From: Halobacillus litoralis
GTDB lineage: Bacteria > Bacillota > Bacilli > Bacillales > Halobacillaceae
Reading direction: 5' to 3'
Assembly: GCF_020524085.2 (NCBI RefSeq)
Contig: NZ_CP129016.1
Coordinates: 3,404,001 to 3,468,000 of the forward strand
DNA length: 64,000 nucleotides
Shown here in pieces: positions 45,401 through 54,891 of the stretch; positions within the stretch are counted from its first letter, which is position 1; every line of letters starts with the position of its first letter. The notes under the pieces are model-generated. The model was not told the origin of the DNA. It saw only the letters and a list, made by a program, of their open reading frames with translations, and made no database searches. Made by a program: the position numbers and the translations under genes.

Positions 45401-46237
45401 ATGATCCAGGTATCCGGGATGCCCTTTCAACCAGGTGATTCGTGGAAAGCAGATACAACGGAAACGACGATCATAGAAGCCTTACAAAAGACTCCAAATC
45501 TCTACTCTTTTTCATCAGAAAAGGAACTCATGTTTGAAGTTAAAAGCAGAAAGAACATCATTGTCAGCGCAAAAGAAATGGACGAAGGAGAATCAACATT
45601 TGCCACTTTTCGTACGGCGCGCTGCAATCCTGAATATTGGCAACTGACGACTGCCGGCGGATTTTTGCTGAGACGGCAGGTTTCCCCTGCTGATGCCATC
45701 CGTGATATTTTCAAAAACAGTGCTCAATATAAATTCGAGTGTGCGACCGCTTGTGTCATCAACTATTATCACGGTCTCCTCAAAACGATGGGCACCTCTT
45801 CCTTCAACACTCTCTTTCCAAACCTTTACTTATATAGCTGGCACACCGATGATGACCTCGGCTTGTACTCCTTTTTCGCCAATCATTATATTCCGGGGGA
45901 TGTCGTGTATTTCAACAATCCTGATGTGGGCCCGAGTACTCCATGGTTCAGAGGTGTGAACGCAATCGCCCTCGGTGATGATGTATTCTTCGGGCATGGG
46001 TTCAGTATCCGGACAGAAGGAAAGATGATTGAAGGTTTGAATACAAAAAGAAGACCCGACAGCCAGCAATCCGCTTATTTATCAGGCCTGATCACCCGCC
46101 CTTCCTTACAGTCATTAGCCAGGTTCTCAGCTGGACGGACGATTCATAAAACAAGGCCGTTCCTTGTCCACCACAATAAGACTTCCGTGTCCTTCAGGCA
46201 GTATTTATATGAGTTAATCTATAAACCCAAGTATTGA
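45401..46237 (+). CDS. tgl: Protein-glutamine gamma-glutamyltransferase (spore coat transglutaminase)
   Basis: Cross-links spore coat proteins through Gln-Lys isopeptides. 278 aa from the ATG at 45401 (AAGGAGG upstream). The catalytic Cys is Cys114 in YKFECATACVINYYHGLL, directly comparable to FECATAIVIIYYLAL of B. subtilis Tgl; other matching parts are ELMFEVKSRKNIIVSAK, AIRDIF, WFRGVNAIALGDDVFFGHG and LNTKRRPDSQQSAYL. It exceeds the 245 aa of B. subtilis mainly at the C-terminus. Likely expressed late in the mother cell; the promoter was not identified. Confidence 0.93.
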   Translation: MIQVSGMPFQPGDSWKADTTETTIIEALQKTPNLYSFSSEKELMFEVKSRKNIIVSAKEMDEGESTFATFRTARCNPEYWQLTTAGGFLLRRQVSPADAIRDIFKNSAQYKFECATACVINYYHGLLKTMGTSSFNTLFPNLYLYSWHTDDDLGLYSFFANHYIPGDVVYFNNPDVGPSTPWFRGVNAIALGDDVFFGHGFSIRTEGKMIEGLNTKRRPDSQQSAYLSGLITRPSLQSLARFSAGRTIHKTRPFLVHHNKTSVSFRQYLYELIYKPKY

Positions 46238-46684
46238 ATTCATGGTTGGTCACCTGGAACAGCCCTTCATTATAAGCTTTCCATGATGAACACTCCCCAC
46301 GGGTAAAAATGCCTACTTTAAACGTGGAATGTATCTTTTGTGTCATGGTTTATTTTTTTAGAAGTCGGGTATAAGTGAATAACTACTTTTGACCCAGTAT
46401 TTTATTTATGAATAAATATAAATAACTATTAGCAATGTGTTCCATGAGAGGGGAAGATGGCTTTGATTACCTGACTCGGAACTACACCTTTTACTTGCAC
46501 CGTTCAATTAGCAGAAGTGTCCATACCCCCGGGGAAGTGCCCCCCTGAGCGTGAATCCATTAAGATGAACCACCTCTTTCGTACACCCGTGACATGCACC
46601 CATTTTTAAGGTTGACGGGCTCAACTTTCTGTTAGGCGAGTACAATATAGTGACAAAGAAACAAAACGAAAGGGATGTTTTCAC
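46238..46684. other. Gene-free region
   Basis: No supported gene or clear hairpin terminator in this stretch between tgl and the small spore peptide; minus-strand open frames here have no ribosome site. Confidence 0.4.
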
Positions 46685-46873
46685 ATGGAAAATGTTAATG
46701 CTCCGTACACGATGGGTGCTAATGTGAACGCACCTTATATGGGTGCCAATATGCCTCACATGCCGGTTGCTCCTATGTACCACTGTCGTCCACGTCGAAA
46801 CAATTTTGTTTTGATTGTGGTATTGTTTATTCTATTGATCATTGTCGGATGCAGCTGCAGCATCAAGTGGTAA
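46685..46873 (+). CDS. YjcZ-like sporulation peptide with MGAN repeats
   Basis: 62-aa peptide after AAAGGG. The C-terminal helix FVLIVVLFILLIIVG is the conserved part of the YjcZ family of small sporulation proteins, but the end is CSCSIKW instead of the usual short tail. The N-terminal half has a tandem motif, NVNAPYTMGAN then NVNAPYMGANMPHMP, followed by a basic stretch (RPRRNN) before the helix. Probably a spore membrane peptide; function unknown. Confidence 0.78.
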   Translation: MENVNAPYTMGANVNAPYMGANMPHMPVAPMYHCRPRRNNFVLIVVLFILLIIVGCSCSIKW

Positions 46874-46939
46874 ACCATGGCTGATTCCGACCATTGGGTA
46901 AACACCTCATGGACGGAAGCCTGACACAGAGAAAAACTA

Positions 46940-46979
46940 AAAAAGGACGATGGCTCCACGTGAGCCACCGTCCTTTTTC
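46940..46979. terminator. Bidirectional terminator between spore peptide and fbp
   Basis: AAAAAGGACG-TGGCTC pairs with GAGCCA-CGTCCTTTTT; T-runs on both strands. Confidence 0.9.
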
Positions 46980-46986
46980 CATCGTC

Positions 46987-48918
46987 TTATTTCATATACT
47001 TGTATTCCATCAAACTGTTCAGAATATAGATCTCCTGAAGCAATTCTTCTCCGACGTTCGTCTCCAGCACCTTTTTCCTCTCAAGCTCTTTATCTACCAG
47101 TCGCTTCACAGATAATACATCCGTTCCATCCCGCAGCACTTCTTCCTTCGAATTGAAACGTTTATGGGCGACAAGCTGCATGCCGAAAGAGTTATACAAT
47201 AAGGTGTACCCGGCAATTCCTGTCGTCGACTGATAGGCTTTCGAAAAGCCTCCATCGATGACGACCATCTTCCCGCCTGCTTTGATCGGGTTTTCCCCCT
47301 CGATCTCTTTGACTGGTGTATGCCCATTAATGATATGGCCCTGGTCTGGGTTGAGGTCGAATTCAGCAAGGATCTTCCGGCAGACCTCCTCATCTTCCCG
47401 CAAATAGTAGTAAGGGTTTTTCCTCTCTTTATGGGTGGCTTTATCAGAAATGAAGTAGCGCTCGAATGTCGTCATTTCTCTTTTTCCGAACAGGGACGAA
47501 TACTGCCCCGTCCATAAATACCAGACCATATCTGTCGCGAGATCATCCGTTTGTTTTGGATTCGCAAACGAATGGCGTAGATAATGCTCAAAAATATCAA
47601 GCAGTTCCCGCCCGGCATAGGACTTGTCTTCGATCGTCATTTTTTCCATATTTCCTTCTTCATCGACCGGGATGCACCCGTGAATCAACAAGTTGCCATT
47701 GTATTTCAAGTAAAGGCTGCCCTTTTTCACGAGGAATTTCATGTGTCTGGCAAGCTTTTCTGAATGCTGGATGGAAAACAACAGCTTCTCGATGACCTGC
47801 TCTTCTTCCTCCAGGAGACGGTTCGGGTCTTCTGGATCGATCGTTGAAAAGCAAGGGTCTTCAAGCGGATAGGTATTCCCGTGGAGGGTGATTTCCTCCC
47901 GGCCATAATCCACTTTTTCAAGCAGTAAACGTTCAGACATGTTGAAATACGGGTGTCTTTTAATAATCGAACTCTCCAGCTTGAACTGGATCATCGCGAT
48001 CGCCTGATGCATTTTTGTAATTTGCAGCTGCTCATGATCCGACGGTTTGTCATCGGTATGGATCTTAGGTCTGAACGCCGCATGATCGTCATAATATTTC
48101 TCGGCAAGGTTGAGCAGCGGTCTTAAGTTGATGCCATACGCATCTTCAATGATTTCCAGATTGTTATAGCGGGCGCAAATGCGAAGGATGTTGGCAAGAC
48201 ACACCTTAGACCCGGCAAAAGCACCGATCCATAAAACATCATGGTTCCCCCACTGGATATCAACCGACGGATAATGAATGAGTGTTTCCATGATTTTATC
48301 CGGCTCCGGTCCCCGGTCATAAATATCGCCCACAACATGCAGGTGGTCCACCACTAGCTTTTGTGTAGCATAAGCAAGACCACTGATGAGCTTGTCCGCC
48401 TGACCGAGGGAAATGATCTGTTGAACGATTTTCTTATAGTACGATTCTTTATTTGTAATGTCATCCGTCTTGTAGAGCAGTTCTTCTATGATATAAACGA
48501 ATTGCGTCGGCAGGGCCTTCCGCAACTTGGAACGTGTGTACTTGGAAGAAGCATAGGAAATAAGCTTGATCATACGGTCGATGGTTTGCGTGTACCACAT
48601 TTCCAACTCTTCATTATTGTCAAAACCGTTCTTGATCAGCTTGATTTTTTCTTCGGGATAAAACACGAGTGTCGCGAATTCATCCAGTTCCTTTCCTGGC
48701 AATTCCTCTTCAAAAAGATCCCTGATTTTCTCTTTGACTCTCCCTGAGCCATTCCTCAGTACATGTTGGAAGGCCTGATATTCCCCATGCAGATCACTGA
48801 CGAAATGCTCGGTTCCTTTTGGCAGGTTTAGGATCGCTTTCAGATTGATAATTTCAGTGACGACTTTTTCTTCGCTGTCGTATTTTTGAGCAAGTAAGTC
48901 TAAGTATTTTGTATTCAA
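46987..48918 (-). CDS. fbp: Fructose-1,6-bisphosphatase, class III
   Basis: Gluconeogenic phosphatase of the Firmicutes type, a member of the calcineurin-like metallophosphatases. Metal-site motifs are [40 protein letters not shown] and [26 protein letters not shown]. The whole protein is very close to B. subtilis Fbp. The TTG at 48918 is preferred because GAAAGGGG lies 10 bp before it (then [22 protein letters not shown]); ATG at 48948 and a TTG at 48981 are in frame without good sites. About 643 aa. Single gene with terminator. Confidence 0.95.
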   Translation of the reverse strand: MNTKYLDLLAQKYDSEEKVVTEIINLKAILNLPKGTEHFVSDLHGEYQAFQHVLRNGSGRVKEKIRDLFEEELPGKELDEFATLVFYPEEKIKLIKNGFDNNEELEMWYTQTIDRMIKLISYASSKYTRSKLRKALPTQFVYIIEELLYKTDDITNKESYYKKIVQQIISLGQADKLISGLAYATQKLVVDHLHVVGDIYDRGPEPDKIMETLIHYPSVDIQWGNHDVLWIGAFAGSKVCLANILRICARYNNLEIIEDAYGINLRPLLNLAEKYYDDHAAFRPKIHTDDKPSDHEQLQITKMHQAIAMIQFKLESSIIKRHPYFNMSERLLLEKVDYGREEITLHGNTYPLEDPCFSTIDPEDPNRLLEEEEQVIEKLLFSIQHSEKLARHMKFLVKKGSLYLKYNGNLLIHGCIPVDEEGNMEKMTIEDKSYAGRELLDIFEHYLRHSFANPKQTDDLATDMVWYLWTGQYSSLFGKREMTTFERYFISDKATHKERKNPYYYLREDEEVCRKILAEFDLNPDQGHIINGHTPVKEIEGENPIKAGGKMVVIDGGFSKAYQSTTGIAGYTLLYNSFGMQLVAHKRFNSKEEVLRDGTDVLSVKRLVDKELERKKVLETNVGEELLQEIYILNSLMEYKYMK

Positions 48919-49039
48919 GGTTATGTATCCCCTTTCAAAATTCACCATGAGATCATTTTTTAAAGAAGAACTCTCTGACAAGCCTTGCGATTCTACTTAA
49001 TTATTTCAAAGGATTCTGTCTAAGACAATACTCTTTGGT

Positions 49040-49075
49040 AAAAAAGAGGGAAATCCCGGTTAGGAAAATCCCTCC
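49040..49075 (-). terminator. Possible terminator after the NTF2-like gene
   Basis: Minus-strand stem GAGGGA ... TCCCTC followed by six T, about 140 bp past the stop; imperfect. Confidence 0.5.
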
Positions 49076-49213
49076 ATCTGAACATCAAGCATTGGAATTC
49101 GCTTGAACCTCCTTGCTATTCACATGTACATTCGTTTTAATTTTTCCATTTGTTCCACCTTCACTATTGCGGATCAGTCCTTTAAACAGATTCCACCCTA
49201 ACGACACCTTAGG

Positions 49214-49609
49214 CTAGAAAGCACCATTTTCATTCGGTGAGTCTTTCGGAATCGGCTGACCGATGTCCCACAACTCCACGATTTCCCCCTCTTCAAAGCG
49301 GATGATATGGACAACGGCTACTCCCGGGTCTTCCTGATGTTGTTTAATATGAGAATGAACGACGACCATATCTTTTTCTTCGATCGCACGATGGACTTCA
49401 AGCGTCTTATGAGGATTATTGGCGGCGTCCTCTTCCATTGCGCTCATCAGAGAATCTTTATCACCTTGGAAGTAGGGGTTGTGATGGGAAAAATCAGAAC
49501 GGACATACCTTTGATACGCTTCCCTTACCTCTCCACCTGCCACTTGCTCCAAAAAAGATACCGCTCGTTCTTTGTTGGAAAATGCCGCACTGTCCTGTTT
49601 TGAATTCAT
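49214..49609 (-). CDS. NTF2-like/SnoaL-type protein
   Basis: 131 aa forming one cone-shaped NTF2-like fold: helices SNKERAVSFLEQVAGGEVREAYQRYVRSDFSHHNPYFQGD, then strands with VVVHSHIKQHQEDPGVAVVHIIRFEEGEIVELWDIGQPIP. ATG at 49609 preceded by AAAGGG; an ATG at 49627 would begin within that site. Members include cyclases and isomerases but many have unknown substrates. Confidence 0.85.
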   Translation of the reverse strand: MNSKQDSAAFSNKERAVSFLEQVAGGEVREAYQRYVRSDFSHHNPYFQGDKDSLMSAMEEDAANNPHKTLEVHRAIEEKDMVVVHSHIKQHQEDPGVAVVHIIRFEEGEIVELWDIGQPIPKDSPNENGAF

Positions 49610-49697
49610 AGATAAGCACCCTTTCATCTATAGGTCATCGATTTAGTAATGTACCTTTCAATTATTTCAAACGATTTCCAAATACTCAAGATGTATG

Positions 49698-49732
49698 AAA
49701 AAAAGCGCAACCCTTTGAAGGGTTGCGCTTTC
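49698..49732 (-). terminator. Terminator of the YhdH/YhfP-type reductase gene
   Basis: AAAGCGCAACCCTT pairs perfectly across a 2-nt loop; seven T follow on the minus strand. Confidence 0.9.
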
Positions 49733-49784
49733 CAAATGGTTTGATTCTAACTTAAAGAGGAGACGGTCACACCCTTTTAACCAT

Positions 49785-50780
49785 TTAGGAAAGGATGTTC
49801 ACTACCGTTCTTCCTCTTACTTTTCCTTGTAAAATATTAGACAAAGTATCAGGAAGTTCTTTTAAAGAAACTTCTTTTTCGATTTCTCCTAAGTCATCCG
49901 GCTTCAAGTCCGTAGCCATACGCGTCCATAATTTCTCTCTCAAGTCTTTAGGACAGTAAACGGAATCAATGCCGAGCAGATTCACTCCTCTAAGGATGAA
50001 AGGGAACACCGTTGTCGGCACTTCCACCCCGGCAGTCAAACCACTTACAGCAACGGCACCACCATATTTCGTATTACTCAGAACAGATGCCAGTGTTTTT
50101 CCTCCCACGGGATCGACCACACCTGCCCACTTCTGCTTACCGATCGGGCGGATCTTCTCAGGGGTCACTTCTTCCCGGGAAATGATTTCTTCTGCGCCTA
50201 ATGTTTTCAGATATTCATGTTCCGATTCTTTTCCTGTGCTTGCTGTCACATGGTAGCCACGCTTTGCGAGCATAGAAACAGCCATACTGCCGACACCACC
50301 AGTGGCACCAGTAACGAGAATCGTACCGTCTTCCGGCGTAATGCCGCTTTCTTCAAGACGGTGGACAGATAGAGCTGCCGTGAATCCTGCTGTACCGAAA
50401 GCCATCGCTTCTTTCAATGTCATATTCTCCGGCAAAGGGACGACCCAATCGCCAGGGACACGTGCATATTCACTGTATCCACCATAGTGGGAAACGCCTA
50501 ATTCATAGCTGGTGACGACAACCTCGTCCCCTTCCTGATAGCGGTCATCATCGGACGAGACGACGGTCCCGGCAAGGTCGATGCCAGGGACGAAAGGATA
50601 GGACTGAACGATTTTGCCGTTCGGAATACTTGCCAATCCATCTTTATAGTTGACGCTGGAATAGTGGACTTGAATCGTCACATCCCCTTCCGGCAGATCT
50701 TCCAAAGTCAACGATTCCACATTCACTGAAAAATCTTCCTCTGTTTTGTTCACGACAAGTGCATTGAATTCTTTTGTCAT
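49785..50780 (-). CDS. NADPH-dependent quinone/acryloyl-CoA reductase-like (YhdH/YhfP family MDR)
   Basis: Zinc-free medium-chain reductase of 331 aa. N-terminal GroES-like domain (VHYSSVNYKDGLASIPNGKIVQSYPFVPGIDLAGTV), Rossmann motif TGATGGVGSMAVSML near 160, and C-terminal KVRGRTVVNIL typical of the YhdH/YhfP/AcuI group. ATG after AAAGGGG. The divergent TetR gene and a 17-bp-arm palindrome between them indicate specific repression, probably lifted by an electrophile or quinone-like compound (inference). Confidence 0.92.
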   Translation of the reverse strand: MTKEFNALVVNKTEEDFSVNVESLTLEDLPEGDVTIQVHYSSVNYKDGLASIPNGKIVQSYPFVPGIDLAGTVVSSDDDRYQEGDEVVVTSYELGVSHYGGYSEYARVPGDWVVPLPENMTLKEAMAFGTAGFTAALSVHRLEESGITPEDGTILVTGATGGVGSMAVSMLAKRGYHVTASTGKESEHEYLKTLGAEEIISREEVTPEKIRPIGKQKWAGVVDPVGGKTLASVLSNTKYGGAVAVSGLTAGVEVPTTVFPFILRGVNLLGIDSVYCPKDLREKLWTRMATDLKPDDLGEIEKEVSLKELPDTLSNILQGKVRGRTVVNILS

Positions 50781-50840
50781 CCGTTCATTTCCCCTTTCTG
50801 CTTCCTCATTTACTAGTTTATAAATCTATCATAGACCATT

Positions 50841-50880
50841 TTATACTGACTGGTCAATTTATTTTGACCAGTCAGTATAA
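50841..50880. promoter_or_regulatory. TetR operator with perfect 17-bp arms
   Basis: TTATACTGACTGGTCAA and its exact reverse complement are separated by 6 bp in the 167-bp divergent region. GACTGGTCA half sites are usual for TetR-family repressors of reductase genes. Both promoters would be covered. Confidence 0.85.
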
Positions 50881-50947
50881 AAGATTCGAATATCCTCTCC
50901 TTTTCTTGTATAATAAACAGAGCATCCAATGGAGGTTAGATTAGAAA

Positions 50948-51541
50948 ATGGCAAAAAAAGCAGAACAGAGACGCAAACAGATATTAAAAGCTGCCTTCCA
51001 AGCCGCAACCGAAAAAGGCTATGAGTCCGTCACCCTACAGGATATCGCCGATTATGCCGATGTCAGCAAAGGGGTCACGAATTATTACTTTAAAAATAAA
51101 TCCGATGTGTTCACGCAATTGTTCGAATGGATCACGACACGCATCTATGAAAAAGAAGCCGCATCCATCAGTGAACAGGAAACAGCTATAGGGAAGCTTG
51201 AAGCTTACATCGACCGCGTGTTCATCAGTCCGGAAGAAAATAAAAATTTCTACCGTGTGTACCTGGACTTTTTATCCCAAGTGAAAAATAACGAATCGTA
51301 TAAAGAGATCAACCAAAAATTCTACGAAAACTGTTGGTCCATCGGCAGGGAGATCATCCATCAAGGATTGGAAGAAGAAATCTTTGATGTTGATGATGTA
51401 GAACAAACAGCGATAAGTATCCGCTGCATGATTGATGGCAGTTTGATTCAATGGCTGATGAGAGATGACGATCAACTGCATGACTATTACCGTACGGCCT
51501 GTTACGAGTCCATTCTGAAAATCCTAAAATACAAAACGTAA
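50948..51541 (+). CDS. TetR-family repressor of the adjacent reductase
   Basis: 197 aa. HTH at residues 8-55: QILKAAFQAATEKGYESVTLQDIADYADVSKGVTNYYFKNKSDVF. The C-terminal TetR_C domain includes the segment CMIDGSLIQWLMRDDDQLHDYYRTA. ATG after TGGAGGT. It is divergent from the reductase with a shared perfect palindrome, so autoregulation and control of the reductase are likely. Confidence 0.92.
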   Translation: MAKKAEQRRKQILKAAFQAATEKGYESVTLQDIADYADVSKGVTNYYFKNKSDVFTQLFEWITTRIYEKEAASISEQETAIGKLEAYIDRVFISPEENKNFYRVYLDFLSQVKNNESYKEINQKFYENCWSIGREIIHQGLEEEIFDVDDVEQTAISIRCMIDGSLIQWLMRDDDQLHDYYRTACYESILKILKYKT

Positions 51542-51565
51542 AGCGACCGTTATGCGGTCGCTTCT
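51541..51565 (+). terminator. Terminator of the TetR gene
   Basis: AAGCGACC/GGTCGCTT stem with a TCTTAT tail, overlapping the end of the gene. Confidence 0.7.
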
Positions 51566-51855
51566 TATCATGTTATAAACAAAGCTGTCCCCCCCATAAA
51601 AGAAACATTATCCCTCTTCTATATACTAAAAATGAGCACCCCCTCTTATTATGGGGTACTCATTAATGAAAGCTTTTTACTATTCATTCAACCCCCACTA
51701 CTTCCTTACTTCAGCATTCCACATTCGTGTAAATTCAGCTTCACTCATGTATTTGGGTTTGAATTCCTTATTTTTCTCTATATCTTCAATTTCAGGTATA
51801 GGGACAGTTGAGAGCATTCAACGTACAAATACTTCATTAAACAGACCCTTTTGTA
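51566..51855. other. Gene-free region with hairpin and weak minus-strand frame
   Basis: AATGAGCACCCC/GGGGTACTCATT (51631-51664) can form a hairpin with one G-T pair, perhaps ending the MerR transcript. A 39-codon minus-strand frame (51698-51817) has protein-like composition (EIEDIEKNKEFKPKYMSEAEF) but no ribosome site; it may be the tail of a lost gene. Confidence 0.35.
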
Positions 51856-52278
51856 CTATTTTTGTTCTTCATCCATTCCCTTTCTGTCTACAAACGTTTC
51901 ATACAAATTCGCAGACCGGTTTTCCTCCAAACTGCTTTGATAAAAATCAATTTTTTTATTTAAAAGCTCTAGATTTTTCTTGTAGATCTCTATCTGCTTC
52001 TTCACTTTATCTCTATGGTTGGTCAGGATATCAATCATTGCCACTGTACCTTCTTCTCCTGATTCCCATAACTGCGTATAGTTCTTCAAGTCTTCCATAG
52101 ACATGCCTGTTTCTTTCATGTGTAGGATAAACTCTGCCCATAATTTATTATGTTCGGAATAATTACGAATATTGTTCTTGTCACGATCTGGTACAACTAA
52201 ACCCTCTTTTTCGTAATACCTTAACGTATGTTCACTGACACCGATCAGTTTTGAAAGTTCTCCAATACGATACCCCAT
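51856..52278 (-). CDS. MerR-family regulator, AdhR-like
   Basis: 140-aa activator. N-terminal MerR winged helix YRIGELSKLIGVSEHTLRYYEKEGLVVPDRDKNNIRNYSE, then a long dimerisation helix (VKKQIEIYKKNLELLNKKIDFYQSSLEEN). There is no Cys cluster, so metal sensing is unlikely; similar regulators such as AdhR respond to aldehydes or electrophiles. Three MerR-style promoters with 19-bp spacers occur nearby (52429, 52495, 54892), the first in front of this gene. ATG with GAGG 11 bp upstream. Confidence 0.9.
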   Translation of the reverse strand: MGYRIGELSKLIGVSEHTLRYYEKEGLVVPDRDKNNIRNYSEHNKLWAEFILHMKETGMSMEDLKNYTQLWESGEEGTVAMIDILTNHRDKVKKQIEIYKKNLELLNKKIDFYQSSLEENRSANLYETFVDRKGMDEEQK

Positions 52279-52428
52279 CGTTTACACATCCTCATTGTCA
52301 TTTTCATTTCCGGGACAAATTCATAATGATGTCCCTACATCCGTTCTTCCTTAAGTTATATTTTACGATTATTTATCATTCGCTTCTCGTAAAACTTGCA
52401 TTCCCCGTTCTTTTTATTTTCTACCTAT

Positions 52429-52459
52429 ACATTACTACTTAGAGTTAACTTTAAGTCAA
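52429..52459 (-). promoter_or_regulatory. MerR-type promoter of the regulator gene
   Basis: On the minus strand TTGACT (52454-52459), a 19-bp spacer and TAATGT (52429-52434). The spacer overlaps the dyad CTTAGAGTTAACTTTAAG (52438-52455). Overlong spacing is the mark of MerR-controlled promoters. Confidence 0.65.
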
Positions 52460-52494
52460 GGGTACGGCCAAATGTTCCTTTTACATTTTACCCC

Positions 52495-52525
52495 TTGCCT
52501 TAAAGTGTACACGAAGGTCTATACT
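52495..52525 (+). promoter_or_regulatory. MerR-type promoter of the cupin gene
   Basis: TTGCCT (52495-52500), 19-bp spacer, TATACT (52520-52525), with an imperfect dyad CCTTAAAGTGTACACGAAGG centred in the spacer. Confidence 0.7.
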
Positions 52526-52565
52526 TTTCCTTGAACTTAATTAAAGGTAAAGGGAGGCTATGAAC

Positions 52566-52964
52566 ATGGCAAAGGAAGAGTTACGGAACAGCACGATCTT
52601 TCCATTAGGACAGAAAGTCGAATCAGAAAATTTCATCGGTGACGCTTACTAGCAGATGGTGTTTACAGACGAGAAGCCACTCAACACCGCCATCGGAAAT
52701 GTAACCTTTGCTCCGAGAGCCCGTAATAGTTGGCACTCGCATACAGTGGGGCAAGTGTTGTTGGTTACGGGTGGGCAAGGCTGGTATCAAGAAGAAGGAA
52801 AACCAGCCCAGTTCATCGAAACCGGCGATGTGGTGAATATCCCGGCGAATGTAAAACACTGGCACGGAGCGACAAACGAAAGTTGGTTTGTCCACTTAGC
52901 CATGACCCCAGGAGAAACCGAGTGGATGGAACCAGTCGACGATGATTGGTACGACCATTTGTAA
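52566..52964 (+). pseudogene. Cupin-domain protein, in-frame TAG
   Basis: Single-domain cupin of 132 codons. ATG at 52566 with GGGAGG 8 bp before. The frame is broken by TAG at 52650-52652 (codon 29), after ENFIGDAY and before QMVFTDEKPLNTAIGNVTFAPRARNSWHSHTVGQVLLVTGGQGWYQEEG. Metal ligands of the cupin (HSH in motif 1, HWHG in motif 2) follow the stop, so a truncated product would be inactive. Related small cupins are carboxymuconolactone-decarboxylase or hydroxynitrile-lyase-like. It is under a MerR-type promoter. An ATG at 52656 could restart translation but has no ribosome site. Confidence 0.82.
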
Positions 52965-52982
52965 AAGGAAATAAGAAACGGG

Positions 52983-53019
52983 AAAAGTCAATCTTTCATG
53001 AAAGATTGACTTTTTTTCT
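52983..53019 (+). terminator. Terminator of the cupin gene
   Basis: AAAAGTCAATCTTTC pairs perfectly with its complement and ends in seven T. Confidence 0.9.
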
Positions 53020-53131
53020 CGTCTAACAGGCAAGGCTTTGTAACCAGTCCAGCCCCCTTTTTTGCCTTAGAGTCCACTCAAAGGGGTAGAATGGGAGTAA
53101 TGATCTTACTAATGAAATAAGGAGGCCTCCT

Positions 53132-53707
53132 ATGGACATCAACGGATTTTTAGACCATTTGAATGAAGGCAAGACTGTAGAAGGTGGATCTAAGGTCCAT
53201 CAAGTGATGCATAAGGTATCACAGGAAGCATTGAAAATAACTGCAGAGCTGAACGGGAAATACCATCCGCCGGAGAAAGTGCGGGAACTATTTTCAGAAT
53301 TAATTGGAAAACCAGTCGACAGCAGTTTCGCTATGTTCCCTCCCTTTTCCAGCGATTGCGGCAAAAACATCGAAGTAGGGAAGAATGTCTTCATCAATTC
53401 CGGCTGCCGATTCCAAGATCAAGGGGGGATTACCATTGGAGATGGAGTGCTTGTAGGACATAATGTCGTATTGGCCACGTTGAATCATGACGTCCATCCT
53501 GAGAAACGCAGCACGCTCCACCCCGCTCCTATTAAAATCGGAAATAATGTCTGGATCGGGGCGAATGTTACGGTGGTCCAGGGAGTGACCATCGGGGATG
53601 GAGCAATAATCGCTGCAGGCTCCGTCGTTACAAAAGATGTTCCATCGAACGTTATGGTCGGAGGGGTCCCTGCAAAGGAACTGAAAAAAATAGATATATC
53701 TCAGTAG
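53132..53707 (+). CDS. Sugar O-acetyltransferase, left-handed beta-helix (maltose acetyltransferase type)
   Basis: 191-aa hexapeptide-repeat acetyltransferase acting as a trimer on a sugar hydroxyl. An N-terminal helical cap (about 1-65) is followed by the beta-helix: [47 protein letters not shown], with catalytic His in NHD, then [54 protein letters not shown] after AAGGAGG. Natural substrate unknown. Confidence 0.92.
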   Translation: MDINGFLDHLNEGKTVEGGSKVHQVMHKVSQEALKITAELNGKYHPPEKVRELFSELIGKPVDSSFAMFPPFSSDCGKNIEVGKNVFINSGCRFQDQGGITIGDGVLVGHNVVLATLNHDVHPEKRSTLHPAPIKIGNNVWIGANVTVVQGVTIGDGAIIAAGSVVTKDVPSNVMVGGVPAKELKKIDISQ

Positions 53708-53799
53708 TACGAAGATTTCTAAGAATAGAAGTCGATCTCTTGAAGCGATATGGAGCTATCGAACGAATTCATAACCAGCGTACAAGTGAATCAGTTTAG

Positions 53800-53830
53800 A
53801 AGACAGGTGCTGACGCTCCTGTCTTTTTTT
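53800..53830 (+). terminator. Terminator of the acetyltransferase gene
   Basis: AAGACAGG/CCTGTCTT stem, ten-nt loop and seven T. Confidence 0.85.
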
Positions 53831-53856
53831 AGAAACTGGCGGGGTTATATTCAAAT

Positions 53857-53887
53857 AAAAAGAGACCGATCTCTCGGCCTCTTTTTG
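53857..53887 (-). terminator. Possible terminator of the aldo/keto reductase gene
   Basis: AAAAAGAG ... CTCTTTTT with an inner CCGA/TCGG pairing; suitable for the minus strand, about 50 bp past the stop. Confidence 0.6.
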
Positions 53888-53933
53888 CTGTTCCAAATTC
53901 GATGTTTTTAGTAAAACTTTCAGATTCGGAGTA

Positions 53934-54797
53934 TTACAGCTTCCCACCGAATACAGGCATGACACTCGCCTCGCCATAATCTTTGATGGTTTCGATATTT
54001 TTCAAGAAATCCATGTCCTCATCGGAAATTGTGAAATCTACATCCGCATTATTCTTCATATGGTCTGGGTTTGCCGTTTTAGGCAGCGGAAGAAGTCCAA
54101 GCTGCAGAACATACCGAATGCTTAATTGAGGTACAGAAACCCCATACTTCTCTGCAAGGTTTACTACTTTCTCGTTCTTCAACAATTCTCCATGTGCGAT
54201 CGGTGAATAAGCTTCCACGAGAATGTCTTGTTCCTGCGTATATTGAATCAATTCAAACGGTGTATTGCTGATATGAGCGAGAATTTGATTGACCATCGGT
54301 TTGACGGTGCAAGCACTGAGAATGTTTTCAACATCTTCATTTTGGAAGTTTGATAAACCAATGGCACGAATTTTGCCTGCTTGGTACGCTTCTTCAAGAG
54401 CTTTCCATGCTTCACGGTTTCCTCCGAAGTAACGATCTTCACCGCCGAAGTCCTTCCATGGTTGTGGACTGTGAATGATCATCATATCCACATAATCCAG
54501 TCCCATCGTCTCTAACGATTGATCAATGGCTGAAACAGCTTCTTCATATGATTTGACTTCTGCAGCCAGTTTTGTCGTAATGAACAAGTCTTCTCTGTCC
54601 ACACCACAAGCGCGAATCCCTTCACCCACACCACTTTCATTCTGATACGCCTGAGCTGTATCAATATGACGATAACCGATTTCCACAGCATCAACCACAG
54701 CCTGTGCGACTTCGTCATTGTCAATCATCCATGTTCCAAGACCTAATTTAGGAATCTCGATTCCATTTGATAGATGATACGTATCCTTCAACATCAT
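53934..54797 (-). CDS. Aldo/keto reductase
   Basis: NADPH-dependent (beta/alpha)8 reductase of 287 aa that reduces aldehydes such as methylglyoxal or other carbonyls. The catalytic tetrad is visible: Asp and Tyr in GYRHIDTAQAYQNE, Lys in FITTKLAAEV and His in DMMIIHSPQPW. RAIGLSNF and the cofactor tail LPLPKTANPDHMKNNADVDF are the usual family parts. ATG at 54797 with AAGGGG upstream. A perfect MerR-type dyad promoter lies about 95 bp upstream, so it is probably induced by the MerR protein encoded at 51856-52278. Confidence 0.93.
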   Translation of the reverse strand: MMLKDTYHLSNGIEIPKLGLGTWMIDNDEVAQAVVDAVEIGYRHIDTAQAYQNESGVGEGIRACGVDREDLFITTKLAAEVKSYEEAVSAIDQSLETMGLDYVDMMIIHSPQPWKDFGGEDRYFGGNREAWKALEEAYQAGKIRAIGLSNFQNEDVENILSACTVKPMVNQILAHISNTPFELIQYTQEQDILVEAYSPIAHGELLKNEKVVNLAEKYGVSVPQLSIRYVLQLGLLPLPKTANPDHMKNNADVDFTISDEDMDFLKNIETIKDYGEASVMPVFGGKL

Positions 54798-54891
54798 GAG
54801 AACATCCCCTTTTTTTAGTTAGTGTTTGAACGGCACTCTACTTCTGTGCCAAAAAAATCAAAGACATTCAAGTCAAATGTGATTGATTTAC

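Noticed and set aside
51698..51817. 39-codon minus-strand frame downstream of the MerR gene
   Set aside because: Protein-like wording but no ribosome site; kept only as a possible remnant inside the intergenic entry.
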